Shown one piece after another: positions 1 through 11,984 of a stretch of DNA of 64,000 bases (position 1 is its first letter; each line of letters opens with the position of its first letter). A program made the position numbers and the translations under genes. The notes beneath the pieces were generated by a model. The model ran no database searches and had not been told where the DNA came from. It saw nothing but the letters and a program-made list of their open reading frames with translations. Source of the DNA: Ziziphus jujuba (lineage: Eukaryota > Streptophyta > Magnoliopsida > Rosales > Rhamnaceae); NCBI RefSeq assembly GCF_031755915.1, contig NC_083384.1, positions 23,515,001 to 23,579,000 on the forward strand, given 5' to 3'.

Positions 1-1768
1 TCTTGTACGGAAAAAATTTGCGCCAAGACGATCCATCTTATTGACAAAGCAAATCCTGGGAACTCCATACTTATCGGCCTGCCTCCACACCGTTTCAGAT
101 TGAGGTTCCACTCCTGCAACACTGTCAAACAAGCATATAGCACCATCCAATACCCTGAGAGCACGCTCCACTTCAAGGGTGAAGTCAACATGGCCAGGGG
201 TATCAATTATGTTGATCCGATGTTTGTTCCAAAATGTGGTTGTTGCAGCAGAAGTTATGGTAATTCCTCTTTCTTGTTCCTGCTCCATCCAGTCCATGGT
301 TGCTGTTCCCTCATGTACCTCCCCTATTTTATAGTTTCTGCCAGTATAATACAGAATCCGTTCAGTTGTAGTGGTTTTTCCCGCATCTATGTGAGCCATA
401 ATTCCAATATTGCGATAATCTTTCAATGGTATTACACGCTTTGACTCTGAAAGAAAAAAGTCCAATCTTTGGTATATTAGTCGACATAGAGAAATTTCTA
501 CGAGTAGCAAAAGAAGAATAAAACACATTCCTATATTGAGTGGTGAAGAAGGAAGCATGCTAAATCTAATCTTCTTGTCCCAGCTCTGCACAACTAAGCT
601 TCAGTTCCAACATAGAACTTAAATGGCATTTGAATTAGCCTACGTTGGCCTTCAAAAGTTACTACCTGCCCCAAGCTTTGGCTATAATTTGCTAATACAT
701 TTTCAAACAGAACAATAGTTCAGGGACTATACATATGATTTTTGACTCTAATATCCATTATTAGAATTACCTTGAAAGGCAAATAAACATAAAGCAGGGA
801 AGCCATATATCTGTATGCCACTACATAAAATAAAATAGGCAGCCTTGTTTTTCTTAAAAAAGAAAACATACTAATGGCTTAAAATAACTATGATACTGAA
901 ATATCAAAATTGTTAGTTGTTACGGGAAAAACTACATGCAAATGTTCTTTGCTAAAAGAACATTGCAATGGTTTCATTTACAAAGCTGAATAATAAAACT
1001 ACTACACTTTAAGAAAACCGACAGTACATTCGAACAACAAGTAAGTAACATCCCCAAAGCCACCGCATATATATAGTTTTATAACAGATCGTACAAGTTT
1101 TACAACACCGTTCATTTACAGGTCATTATTTGAAAGGAGCTAATAATGTTAATTATCATTCTTTCAGTTACGTAAAATTGAATTTTTTATATCCACAAAA
1201 ACAACCATTTTACCTCTTTCGAAAGAAATCTAAAGTGCTAAGCTACAAAACAACAGAAATAAAGTAAAATTAGCATAATCAAAATCCATTTAAAATTCAG
1301 TTTGAAATGCATTAAACAAATAGAACCCAATATTTCGACTTCAATTTTAAGCATTTGTTGCAATAAAAGGAACCATTATTTATATAATCTAATTTGATTT
1401 CAAATAGTTCGACCATGTAAGTATTTCAATGACAAATTGTCGCCCATCAAACTCATGAAATTCCACAATTAGACAGAATACAGGAAAAGAAAAAGAAGGA
1501 AAAAGAGACCGTCTGCAGCCATGGCAAAGACAGAAAAGTTTCTTCGGCTTCTTTGGCGTAAAGAACAGAGCTTTGAGCTGAGACGCACAGACCCAAAGAA
1601 TTGAGAATGCGAAGAGGAAGTGGAAGAACATGAGGGTCGAGGACGGAGACCCCTGAAGCAAGCTGGGGAGAGAGGGATAGTGGGCCTTCTTTGAGAGCCT
1701 GTGAAGCTGAAATTGCATATTGAAGAAGAAGCTGACCCCGCCGTCAACCTCACTGACTCCGCCGCCAT
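1..1768 (-). CDS. SCO1: Chloroplast elongation factor G (SCO1-like), 5' two exons, partial
   Basis: Translocation GTPase of plastid ribosomes. Exon 1 (1768 to 1510) codes about 86 residues: a Ser/Arg-rich chloroplast transit peptide beginning [11 protein letters not shown] and ending FAMAAD. Exon 2 (446 to 1, continuing off the window) follows a TTTCAG acceptor at 447-452, so the intron is about 1063 bp; the split codon (G then AG) keeps frame. Exon 2 reads directly into the EF-G GTPase domain: P-loop [12 protein letters not shown] near 398-363, the switch region [18 protein letters not shown] near 206-190, and the NKMD specificity motif near 42-31. All of G1-G4 are intact, so the allele looks functional. 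The donor (G/GTCTCT) is not consensus. The plant plastid form is recognised by [20 protein letters not shown] and the transit peptide; the mitochondrial paralogue differs at the N-terminus. The C-terminal domains lie outside. The symbol is by family resemblance. Confidence 0.95.
447..1509 (-). other. Intron 1 of the chloroplast EF-G gene
   Basis: AT-rich, non-coding, about 1.06 kb between exon 1 and exon 2 of the plastid EF-G gene. On the gene strand it starts with GT just after the codon for Asp86 and ends in a pyrimidine-rich CTTTTTTCTTTCAG. I see no transposon or small RNA inside it. Confidence 0.8.
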
Positions 1769-4621
1769 TTTTGGTGCTTTTTTTTTTTTTTATGTGTGTT
1801 TTGGTGAGAAAAGAGAAAGACTCTCTCTGGGTTGTGGTCGGAGTGTGAGAGTGGGGGTGGTGTTTGTTTGGGGATAACGAGAAACTATAAGAGATGATGG
1901 TGCTTTTGAGTTGGTGTGCTTTGTTGGCTTCGCTTTTCTGTTTCGGTGATTCTGGACCTGAAGATTTATTTTGCTTTCCTATCAACAAAAAATATTGCCA
2001 TTTAAAAAGAAAATTAAAAAATAAAAGAAAATGGCCACCCCAAATATTATGAAATTTAAATGCGAAATTACATATATATCCTTTTTATAATTTTATCTTT
2101 TCTTTTAGTTATTTACATGGAAATAATCAAATAATAATCTAAAATAATAAACTATTAAATAAGGGTTGAAATTATTGCTTTGAAAGCTACGGGAGCATAT
2201 CATTTAGGAAAATTTTCATTTAGATTTTTCAGTTTTACCATAATTGCATTTAGACTTTATATTTTTTAAAAATAATTATTAACATTCTTTTAGTTTTTTT
2301 TATATCTATCAAATTGAATTTATTTGTTAGTTTTTTAAATTAGTTTTTACAGTTAAAATTAATATTTTATAATTAAATAAGATTGTGAAAATATAATTAT
2401 GATTTTTAACTCTATAAATTAACCACTAAAAATGAATAAATTAGGTTTAAAAAATGATTTTACAAAATATGGGATCTAACTGTAATTAGTACAAAAGTAA
2501 AAAGGTCTAGAGAGGTTCTAGTTGTACTAAGTTCCGCTATAAATTTATATTTTTATCTCCATTCAAAATTACTATTAAAGATATTTATTAATTAAATATA
2601 TTTATATTTAAAAATATAGTATTAAATATTTCACAATATGCTTAGAAATATGTGATTGAACATTTTAATTATATTTAGAAGTATGCAATGTAATATTTTT
2701 AGATATGAATATTTTATATGTATTTAGAAGTATATAATTGAACATTTTAAATTCATTTATAAGTATACGACTAAATATTTTTAGAAACGAACACATCAAA
2801 TATGTTTAGAAGTATGAAATTAAGTATTTCAAATGTGTTCATACGTATATAACTGAATATTTTTACAACGTTTATAATTTTTAAACTGAATATTTTAACG
2901 AATATATCTTTTTACTGTCTAAAATTGTTTTAATTTGAAAGAAATTTTGTGAAATTTTTATGATTATTAATTTTATCCAAAAACATTGTGAAGAATTTTC
3001 ATGCAGTAGTATTTGATTTATAGCTAATTTGAAAAAACAAAAATTTGGTTTAGTTCAAATTCTATAAATTATAAATATTTTAGATATTAAAAATATTATT
3101 TTATATTATTTTTATATATTTAAATGATAGTATGTAAAAAATAATATGATTTTTTTTAGAATTCTAAAGAGAACTAATAAAAATTTTCCTTATGATTTGA
3201 CTATATTTTTGAAATCTCTAATTTAGAGGTGAGTATCAATTAAGTTCATACCATTTTTGGATGATTTTCTAATCGAACTGTACAGGTTGATTTGGACATT
3301 CGCTATGGGTTGAAAAACCTTTTTTTTTTTTTGGTAAATATAATATTATTAATTTTAATAATTTGAACTAAATATTATCTATTATCTTAAACTAAATCAT
3401 TTAAAAATATAAACAATATCTATATGGACAATGAATTATATTAAAAATATTAAAAAAGTACACATGTGTACGCCGGTTCAGTTTTGAACCTAATTAATTT
3501 CGTCGTACTGATTTGGTTTTTGCCTGCCAATATTACAGTTTGCCCTCAATTTCAATATAGGTTTCCAATTTTCAATTTTTGCAATTAAATTTCTCAATTT
3601 GAATTTTGATTTCAATTTAAACTCTATATTTATTCAACTTTTTTTTCAATTGAGAACCTCCAATTTTATTTTTTGTTTTAATACGCATAAAAAATAGGAG
3701 TTTTGTCAAAATAACTGTCTCATTAACTTATTATTAACTTATTTTTTTTTAATATTATTAACTTATTTATTTATTTATTTTTTGAAAAACTAAGATAACA
3801 AAATTATACAATTCCGCCAATAAAATAAATGTCTTACAATATAAGGGTCAATTATGCAATGCTCCAATTATATACGTGCTAATGAATGAGTTAGTAAACT
3901 ATTTGATGCTTAAAGTTAAAATTTAACCAAAATAGAGGATACACCAAGCTTTACTATACTAATCTTTATTCTTATTTGGGGGAAAAAAAAAAAATAGTAC
4001 CCTGATTGATATAAATATAAAATTAAGGATCTCATGTTGGGAAAAAAAAAAAAATGAAAATAGAGGAACAACATTGAAAACAAGATTAGAATTGAGTCAC
4101 TCTATTAAAAAATTTGTTTGAAGGCTAGGTTGTAACTAGGAAATTTTGTGTTTTATATTTCCAAAATATTTATCTATTGGAAAACATAACACACTTATAT
4201 ATAATCAAAATAATATGTGCATCTACAAATGATTTTAATGTAAAAAAAAAAATCATAGTATCAGTACAATGTTGAAGTACGTATTCAAAAAGGTGCATAT
4301 AGAAGTAGCTACCACTGTATATCTGTCCAAATATCATGCCTTTCTTTTTAAATTTTTATTTATTTTTTCTTTTTCTGGAATTGATACTGTAGGTTTGATA
4401 TATCTCAAAATGGCAGTTATGTAATTTTCTGAAGTTCTGTAATTTAAAAGTGTCAAATTATTGTTACAATTTTTAATGGAAAGATTGAATAATTTATAGG
4501 CTTTGGAGCCGCCACATAGCTAAAACATTAGACATCCAATTTAGGGCCCATCCAAACTTTAAAGTTTGGGGCGCACAATCGCCCAAACATGCCTACGTTC
4601 TAACAAATGGGCTTATATGCT
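1769..4621. other. EF-G 5' leader/promoter side, then AT-rich spacer
   Basis: The first 200-250 bases upstream of the EF-G ATG (to about 2000) are CT-rich on the gene strand, as in the leaders and pyrimidine patches of many plastid-protein genes. I cannot fix a TATA box. The rest is very AT-rich, with no ORF that resembles a protein. Within it, 2590-2900 carries degenerate repeats of roughly 40 bp built on a tttagaagtat core. The region 3540-3780 is a run of short T-rich repeats. Confidence 0.5.
2590..2900. repeat. Degenerate ~40-bp AT-rich tandem repeat
   Basis: The core tttagaagtat or close variants recurs near 2675, 2725, 2755, 2805 and 2850, each followed by a stretch like gaacattttaaat or aatatttttagaa. 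Unit length varies from about 38 to 48 bp and copies are diverged. Nothing suggests transcription. Confidence 0.45.
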
Positions 4622-4629
4622 ATCGTGGT

Positions 4630-5189
4630 TAGGGATGTCAATTTGCCCCGTCCATCTCCGAAACCGCGGTGCACCGCCTCTAATGGGGTGGTTTTTCCCC
4701 GAACATTCGGGGATGCGGGGCGGGCTCGGGGCAAATACCTAAAACCCGAGTCGGGGACGGGCCGGGGACGGGGAATAATAACCCCGCTCCGAACCCGCCC
4801 CGATATATATATATATATTTATTTATTATTTTTTTAATAAAATTTTATTTATGTAAAATCATTTTCTTCTTTTTTTTTATTTATTTTTCTAAATATGTAT
4901 TTTATTATAATTGTAAATTTGTTACTTGATGTATTTTTATTGCATTGTAGTCATTTTCTTTATATTTTAATCATAAAATAATTTTTTTATATAAATTTTT
5001 TTAAAAAAATATCAATTAAAAAACAAAATGGGGAAAACCGTCCCGCCCCGTCCCCGCCCCGCAAAATCCCCGATCCCGCCCCGCACCTAAAGAAACGGGG
5101 AAAATCGCGGGGATGGGATGTAAAACTCCCCGCAGGGACGGGGACGGGATTTTAAAAACCGGCCCCGCCCCGCCCCGTTGACATCCCTA
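4630..5189. mobile_element. hAT-type MITE, copy 1 (560 bp, 8-bp TSD)
   Basis: Non-autonomous DNA transposon. The ends are inverted: TAGGGATGTCAA at the left and TTGACATCCCTA at the right, close to Ac/Ds-class hAT termini. It is flanked by an exact 8-bp duplication ATCGTGGT (4622-4629 and 5190-5197), the TSD length of the hAT superfamily. Subterminal arms of about 150 bp are dense in CGGGG/CCCCG motifs, which in hAT elements are usual transposase-binding sites. The centre is AT-rich with a (TA)n run and no coding capacity. A near-identical copy lies at 16529-17101. An ORF crossing the left arm is an artefact of the GC repeats. Confidence 0.93.
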
Positions 5190-5197
5190 ATCGTGGT

Positions 5198-6699
5198 CAG
5201 CTGGAGGCCTTTAAAAAGGATAATTGCCTGTACAACAATTAGATTTTAGGAGATGAGTGTTTATATTTTTTAAATAAGTTTTTTTAGTGGATTTTTTTAT
5301 TTAAAAAATAAGTTAGAAAATGAAAAAGAGATACGTTTCTTAAAAAAGGAATTTTTGATTGTACTACCGAATGGATTCTATATTTTTATCTTTATTTAAA
5401 ATTATTATTAAAAATATTTAATAATTAAATATATTTGAATAATTATTTTATCCAGCTTTTTTTTTTCTTTCAAATAATATGTAATATATATATATATATA
5501 TATTTTGTCTAACTCATACTCCACTGTAAATTAGGGTTGTAAATACAACAATTATATAAAAATAATGGAAACTTAAAAATATAAACAGTATAATGCATTT
5601 AGTTTTTTTTTTTTTTTTTTTTTTGGTTGGCTGTCGCTTACCAACCACTGGCATAGAACAATAGTATCATGGTTAGTCAAGTTAGAACAACATTTTTATA
5701 TTTGGTCTTGGTGTGTTGAAATTTATTTTTTATTTGGAAGTTTAAAATTAAAAAATTTTCAATTATTCAGAAGGATCCATTTGGACATTCTTATAATTTT
5801 TAACTCTTATCTATCGAACACTGTATAAATTTATAGACATTAACTACTGCAGATTATGAAATATACTAATTTTTTTTTCTAATTTTGTTTTATCATTAAT
5901 TGTTTACATCTAATTGAATGCAAAAAATATGCAGCATGAAAAAGACATAGATAATAGAAATGGTGGATTATAATGTATTGCTTAAAAGCCTTCTAATCGG
6001 AATCTTGGAATGTGATTTAGATTTCATCTGGAATGGTAACTATCAGTCCTTTACCAAAGCCTTTTGATCGGTTGTGGAAGGATGTTTAGCTTCCAAAATA
6101 GTGGAGTGACATTTAAGTGTTTGATTTATGAATTATTTGTAAAAAAATAGGTGATTTTGAAGACTGTGTGAATTGGGGGTACTTTAGATATTAAAAATAT
6201 TGTATTACATAATTTTATATTTTTTATATATTTAAATAGTAGTATATAAAGAATAAGACTGTATAAAGTCCTTCTGCAATTGTAAAAAGAAGTTTTCTAA
6301 AAAATAGTTGTATCCCTCCTTCATCACTAATATTGTTTCATCTATACTACCAAGAAAAAAAATCATTATTTTTTTGCATAATTAGAATATCTAATTACAT
6401 TTCTTTACAAATTAAGGTTGGACTTATGTGTGATGGTGACCCCCCCCCCCCCCCCCCCCCCCCAAAAAAAAGAAAAAAAAAAGGAAAACAACAAAGAAAG
6501 GAGCCATGAAGATTATTGATTATTGTAAAAAGATGGAAAAAGATAGCATAACAGATGAATGCTGGTGGATTCTTCATTTTTGAAAAGCAGTTGGTGATGT
6601 GCATCTAGACTAGGTTAGGGCTAGAGTATGAGATTGTGCACATTAACTACACAAACCGACCTCCATTGCCAACTTTACAATAGGTAAAAAAACTACTTT
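5198..6699. other. AT-rich spacer with microsatellites
   Basis: No gene is supported. It contains a (TA)n run near 5485-5504, a T-run near 5601-5623 and the C-tract at 6440-6463. The short ORF over the C-tract is Gly-rich only because of poly-C on the opposite strand. Confidence 0.6.
6440..6463. repeat. Poly-C tract, C24 followed by A8
   Basis: Twenty-four consecutive C followed by eight A and an A-rich stretch. Such a homopolymer can form a G-quadruplex or i-motif, and its length is error-prone in sequencing, so the exact count should be treated with care. Confidence 0.85.
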
Positions 6700-8690
6700 G
6701 TGCATTATATAATTGTGCAAAATAATGTCTTTGAAGTGTTTAACTCTACAAAACTAGCTTTTTCTTTACAAAATCAGCAAATTAATGGTTCTATAACTCA
6801 TCAAATGCAAATGCCTATTTCTCCTACTCCAATACCTTTTTCTTCCTGTAGTAATAATAATCTCTCTTTTACTGGCTTAATGAGGAGAGGAGATGTTAAC
6901 AATGAGAACATATCAATGAATAATCTTGGTAAAAATCTCTATGGTCGAGGAAGAGGACGAGGAAAAGCAGGCAAAAAATTTCAACTCAATGCCAAATTTA
7001 TTGGAGACTGAGGCATGTTGCTAATGTCTACTAATATAGATATTCGAATTTTGGTCACTCATTTTTTCATAATCAAAATCCAAGTTATAATTCCGATTTG
7101 CAGAATGCTTATGTTCAACTAGGGTTTACATGCATAGTTTACCCAGCTTAAAAAAGCCTCCATTTTTCAACCTTTATATCTTTTATCAACCATCTCAAGT
7201 AATGCCAAGAATTTTTGGATTTGTATATGTTGGCAGTAATTTTAGTTTTGATATGTGAATGTCAATGAATGGTTTTGGACATAATCTTGTGAATTGAAAT
7301 CCAGCAAGCACTATTGGCTATAATTTTCAAACTGAACACTTTCCTTATAATCAAATTGGAAGTAATACAAGATCTATTGTTAATTCTTAATTGAATGTTC
7401 ACAAAGTAGCTGATAGTGGTTGTTTGGTCAAGCATTTGCTATTTTTCTATAACTCTTATCCTTGTTGGTGATCCAAATAGGTACATGGATAGTGGAGCTA
7501 CAAATAATGTAATCTTTAATCAGTTGTAGTAGTTGGAATATAATGGAGGTAATAAATTGCTTGTTGGGAATGGTCAAGGACTTTACATCAATCATGTAGA
7601 TAATACACTAATTTGTTCTATGACAAGTCCTCTTGATGTTTTATTACTAAAAGGTGTTTTAGTTATGCCTAAAATTGCCAAGAATCTATTGAGTATATCA
7701 CAACTAACTTTGGACAATGATGTTGTAGAATTAGATTCTAAGGTCTATATGATTAAGGAAAAGCAGATGAGAATAGTTGTGCTTAAGGGAATCCTTAAAG
7801 TTGGATTGAATAAGCTACAAGTACCTTATCAAAGATACTTAAAGCAAGATGAAATTCTATGAAGAATGAAGTGCAAATCTATACAATTCAAGACTATAAT
7901 AGTTACAGTTTGGATTTGAATAAAGGCTTATGTGTACAGTCTGGTATTCTGGCTTTAGACAAAAATAACTAAAAAAATTTAGAGTTTAATACAATCTTAG
8001 TTCATAACAATGTTGTTTTTTATTCTTGCTTGTTGATGTAGTCTTGTTCAATGAATGATAAGTGTTTTCATGTAAGTAGTCATAAATGTGATGAGTTTAA
8101 TCTTTTGTATCAAAGGTTAGATTATCCATCTTCTATTGTAGTCTGGAAAGTATTATCGTTGTAAAAACCAGATTCTGATATGAGTAAAACTCTTGGTTTT
8201 TTGCGAAGCTTGCTAGTTTGGAAAAAGCCATACTTGTTCTTTTCCTATGTCTAATTCAAGAGGCAAAACTCCATTTGAGCTTGTTCATAAAAATATTTGG
8301 GTCCAGCACCTCCTTTGTCTAATAAAGGTTTTAAATACTATAAACATTTTATTGATGACAACTTAAGGTTTACTTGGACATGTTACTCAAAGTTGAAATT
8401 AGAGGCTTTTAGTGTTTCAAGCAATTTCATGCTATGGTTGAAACGAAGGTTTGGCATAAAATTGAAGAGTACGCAATTAGAGTGGGGTGGTAAATACATA
8501 ACATTTTTATCTTATATGAAGACTGTTGGAGTATAATTTAGACATTCTTGTTCTCATATGATATGCAAGATGAAAGGCTAAAGTGAAAAGATAGACATAT
8601 TTTCAAAGTTGGACTATTTTTATTAGCTCAAGCTCACATTCCATTAATTTATTAGTGGGAAGCCTTTAGCTTTGCTATACTTCTCCTTTT
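6700..8690 (+). mobile_element. Ty1/copia remnant, plus strand (gag end, protease, integrase)
   Basis: Degenerate copia internal region in canonical order. 6700-7110: gag linker with an RGRGRGK basic stretch and a ruined zinc knuckle. 7485-7500: protease active site MDSGAT, intact. 7533-7862: GAG-pre-integrase segment (LVGNGQGLYINHV, then MPKIAKNLLSISQL). 8075-8165: the diverged HHCC zinc region. 8285-8690: integrase core (GPAPPLSNKGFKYYKHFIDD, then FGIKLKSTQLEWGGKY, then RHIFKVGLFLLAQAHIPL), with frameshifts and stops. RT and RNase H are missing. Near 8690 it meets an oppositely oriented copia whose RNase H starts there. No LTR is recognisable. Dead element. Confidence 0.88.
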
Positions 8691-9700
8691 GATAGGCAAC
8701 ATGGCTAGTTAGCATCTAAGCATTCGATGTACATGCATGAGCTTTTTGACAATATATGAAGGCCATAATGAACGCCATAATCCATTGTACCAAGCAAATA
8801 GAGTAAAATATGCATGATTGGTTGGAGAATCTATTTGTGGGACTCTGAAAGTGTTGATGGACCTTATTCATAACATATTACATGTTTGGAGACATGAAAA
8901 TAAGGTACAAAAATGCAACCATAATGCTGCAATATTCTATTGCATTAATAGTTTTACTTGATTTTACAAAAACTGACGTATTCATAGGTGCAGCTTTTAC
9001 AATATTTGCATGGTCCCATAATATTTTGTATACTTGGACTATGACAAGAAAAGACTGCCATTGAAAAATTTAACTTCAATACCAAGAAAATAGTGAATGA
9101 GTCCAAGATTTTTCAAAGCAAATTGAGTGCCTAATTGATGAGATGAACCAATTCAAGATAACCGAGTCTGACCATATTATAATCAGATCAAAAAAAAACA
9201 AGGCATTTATGATTGTTATACACAAAAGAAGAGGGATCGACTCTACTGCATAGAAAACAAAGTTGGATGAGATAGTGAGTGAGTTTATCATACCTAGCAC
9301 GAAGGGCCTATTTCAAAGCATATCAAGATTTCTTTAAGAAGCAAACATGAGAAGGCTTTAAAGAATCATGAAAACCTAGAGGTTGTTCCATGTACACTAT
9401 CTATTTCAAATCACCATGAAGAAAAATATTTTTAACATTTAGTTATCTTATTTTCTAGTTTGACATCAATGTTACAGATAAGATGACCTTTATGTTGGCT
9501 GGTTTAACAACTAGACTGAAGGTTTCTTCATAGTCTAAACATTCAATTTGAGTAAACAATTTTGGAACTAACCTAGTTTTGTACCCATCCAAGGTACCAT
9601 CTTCTTTGAGCTTGGTGTTATAGATCCACTTTAATCCAATCACATTTACATCAACAAGATGAGGGACCAACACCCATGAGTTATTCTTGTGCACTCCTTG
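8691..9700 (-). pseudogene. Copia-1 reverse transcriptase and RNase H, degraded
   Basis: Minus-strand reading from 9694 gives the start of copia RT (NSWVLVPHLVDVNVIGLKW, then DYEETFSLVVKPANI) in one 79-residue frame. It continues through frameshifts with recognisable blocks: a VYMEQP-like block with FHDS near 9370, KKSLYALK with APRAWYDKLTHYLIQL near 9310-9250, then a Gly-Ser-Asp motif and a GIEV-like block near 9060. RNase H-side blocks follow in 9060-8691 (KVHQHFQSPTN-like, MDYGVHYGLH-like). Many in-frame stops are present, so no active enzyme can be made. Confidence 0.8.
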
Positions 9701-10289
9701 AAGTTCAATTGCATAGCTTTAATCCATTCCTTTGATTTATGTGCTATCTTTAGTGATTTTAGTTCACGAATTAGATGAGATGAGGCTGTAAGGAGGGCTT
9801 TTTATGGAGATGAGGAGGATGGGTTTAATTCATTTTGGTGTTTAAGATGCAAACGTTGTTGTCGGTGGGCTAGCATGGGATGACTATGGGTTAGAACTAT
9901 AGGTACGGCTTGAGAATTACTTAGGATGGCAAGCTCAATAAATAACTAAGATGATATATTAGGTTCAGTGTGAATATTAACTAGTAAGGGTACGACTTGT
10001 AGATAGGATTGTTATTTGTTTGAAAAGGATTAGGACTTGTATTAGATAACTCAATTGGCTATTTACTATAAGATATGGTGGAAGGTGACATATTGTGTTG
10101 GGACTCAATGGATGTATGTGGTTCAATTTCTTAGAAATGTGGTGGCTCATTTGATGACTCATAATAACTCACATATGGATGTATTGATGGATGGTCATGT
10201 TGCAATGTGGAGATATTAAGATCAGTATTGTTTTGCATGGGTGCTTGGATCCATTTACCTATATCAGGAAGTTTAGTTAGAAGTAGTGA

Positions 10290-11000
10290 GACATGCAAAA
10301 CAAAGTTAGAAGAATTTTTATTAGTTGTAAAAGGAAAAATAGATTCATTGAAGACATTATGTCTTGATATGTATATCTTGTGAGTAGTACGATCAAGACA
10401 CCAATAATGTTTATGAGATGTACTGTAGCTAAGAAAACCACAAGGATATGTTTTCATTATAAATTTCTAATCAACTTGTTTTCTAAAATGTGGGTAACAC
10501 TTGCAACTCGAAACTCGAAGGCCACTGTAATCTGGAGATCGCCTAAACAATTTAAAATAAGGTGTTTTCATGTTTAAAACACTTGATCGCAATTGTTTCA
10601 TCAAATAAATAATAGTAAGAAAGGCTTCACCCTAATAGCTTAGTGGATTTCATGAAACATCATAGTAAGCCTTATTTCAAAATATGGTGGTGCTTATTTT
10701 TAGCAATGCAATTTTGTTAAAGGGTACCAAGACAAGAAATTGTTGATGTATTCCACATAATTTCAAATGATTTTAAAGGCTGTTGAAATAAATTCTCTTC
10801 CATTGTCACATTCAAAAACTTTTAGCTTCATTTCAAATTGATTTTCAACTAATTTTTTGGAAAACAGTAAATATATAATAACAATATGATTTTCTTTTCA
10901 CAGGATATAGCCATGAGAAACAAGTCCAATCATCCACAAAAATTGCATAATATTTAAGCCAAATGGTGATTTGTCCTTAATTTTATTGTCTAACAGAACT
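10290..11000 (-). pseudogene. Copia-1 integrase, degraded
   Basis: The minus strand carries the copia integrase core: YYAIFVDDWTCFSWLYPVKR near 10990-10910, then VENQFEMKLKVFECDNGREF near 10860-10790, keeping the catalytic D of the second block. The C-terminal 'GYSS-HKGY' block follows at 10457-10310 (LSYSTSHKHYWCLDR, then VFNESIFPF). Stops and shifts separate the blocks. The linker to RT (9700-10290) is low-complexity and unrecognisable. Confidence 0.75.
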
Positions 11001-11049
11001 TATTCATGTTCTATTAAAGTTAACACAAATTGGGTAAAAGATGGATAAG

Positions 11050-11180
11050 GTGTTTTGGACAACATAGCAAATCCAAAATCTTGATATTTTGGGACCTCAG
11101 CCTTGAAAAAAATTGAAGCATTTGTCAATATCACCTATTGGCTTACCAATGGTTGCAATATTATCACAGATGGAAGTAAA
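11050..11180 (-). pseudogene. Copia-1 gag, downstream half (left of insertion)
   Basis: Read on the minus strand from 11180: a copia gag block CDNIATIGKPIGDIDK followed by LSKTPYPSFTQFV. The 5-bp gtaaa at 11176-11180 is the left target duplication of the Gypsy-A insertion. The matching upstream half of gag lies at 22089-22505. Confidence 0.78.
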
Positions 11181-11984
11181 TGCCTAAACCTGGCAATTCG
11201 TGTTCATGGGTCATGTTCATGTCAACTCATTTAATAATCGCGTCAAAAATACCTAACCCAAACACGACCTATTTATTAATTGTATCAGGTATCCAAAACA
11301 CTAATCCGATTTGTTTATAAACAAATCAACACGACATGATTCGTTTAACACGATTACTTTAACGGGTTGTGTTGACCTATTAATCCGTTAACCTGAAATT
11401 GACCTGTTAACCTAAAAACTAACCTATTTATTGAAATAACTTGTTTAAAATGCCAAAAATTATAATTCAATACACCAACATAAAATTTTAATGTCCTAAT
11501 AATAGTAATACACCAATACAAAATAAAATAAATGGTATCACAACCATATAAATAGTATCAAATTGTTACCATAATACATTTAAAACTAAAGGAAAAAGGA
11601 CATAACTATCATTATACTCCAAATTTATTTGTCGATATCCAAATTCCAAACCAAATATGTCAATTTTTGGTGCTCAACAATCCGGCCCATTGTCATAATA
11701 TCAAAGTAAATAAAAAAATCAATTAAATATAAAATAGGAAATAAAATGTTACAATATAATTAAATAAATTAAATAAATTTTAAAATTGATATTACCTTAT
11801 GCTTGAGTATTAGCATAATTACAGCATTGACTTGAAGATTCTTCTTTATTGAAATCGCAGCTTAAAACATCTTTAGTAAGATCATCAAGTTGTGCTTGAA
11901 ATTTTTCCATAAATTAGTGAAACAAAAAAATTATTAATATATGCAAATGAAATAAACAAAACATTAATAAAAATAATTACCTTT

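Noticed and set aside
100..444. 114-codon plus-strand ORF
   Set aside because: Antisense shadow of EF-G exon 2.
1389..1988. 199-codon ORF on the minus strand
   Set aside because: It overlaps the EF-G transit-peptide exon in another frame and reads low-complexity leader; the homologous frame is 1768-1510.
4607..4837. ORF through the left MITE arm, with a similar ORF at 16542-16769
   Set aside because: Both come from the same GC-rich MITE arm; Pro/Arg/Gly composition follows the CCCCG repeats and there is no start context or homology.
8882..9300. ORFs 8882-9064 (+) and 9076-9300 (-) as genes
   Set aside because: Both are pieces or shadows of the degraded Copia-1 RT/RNase H.
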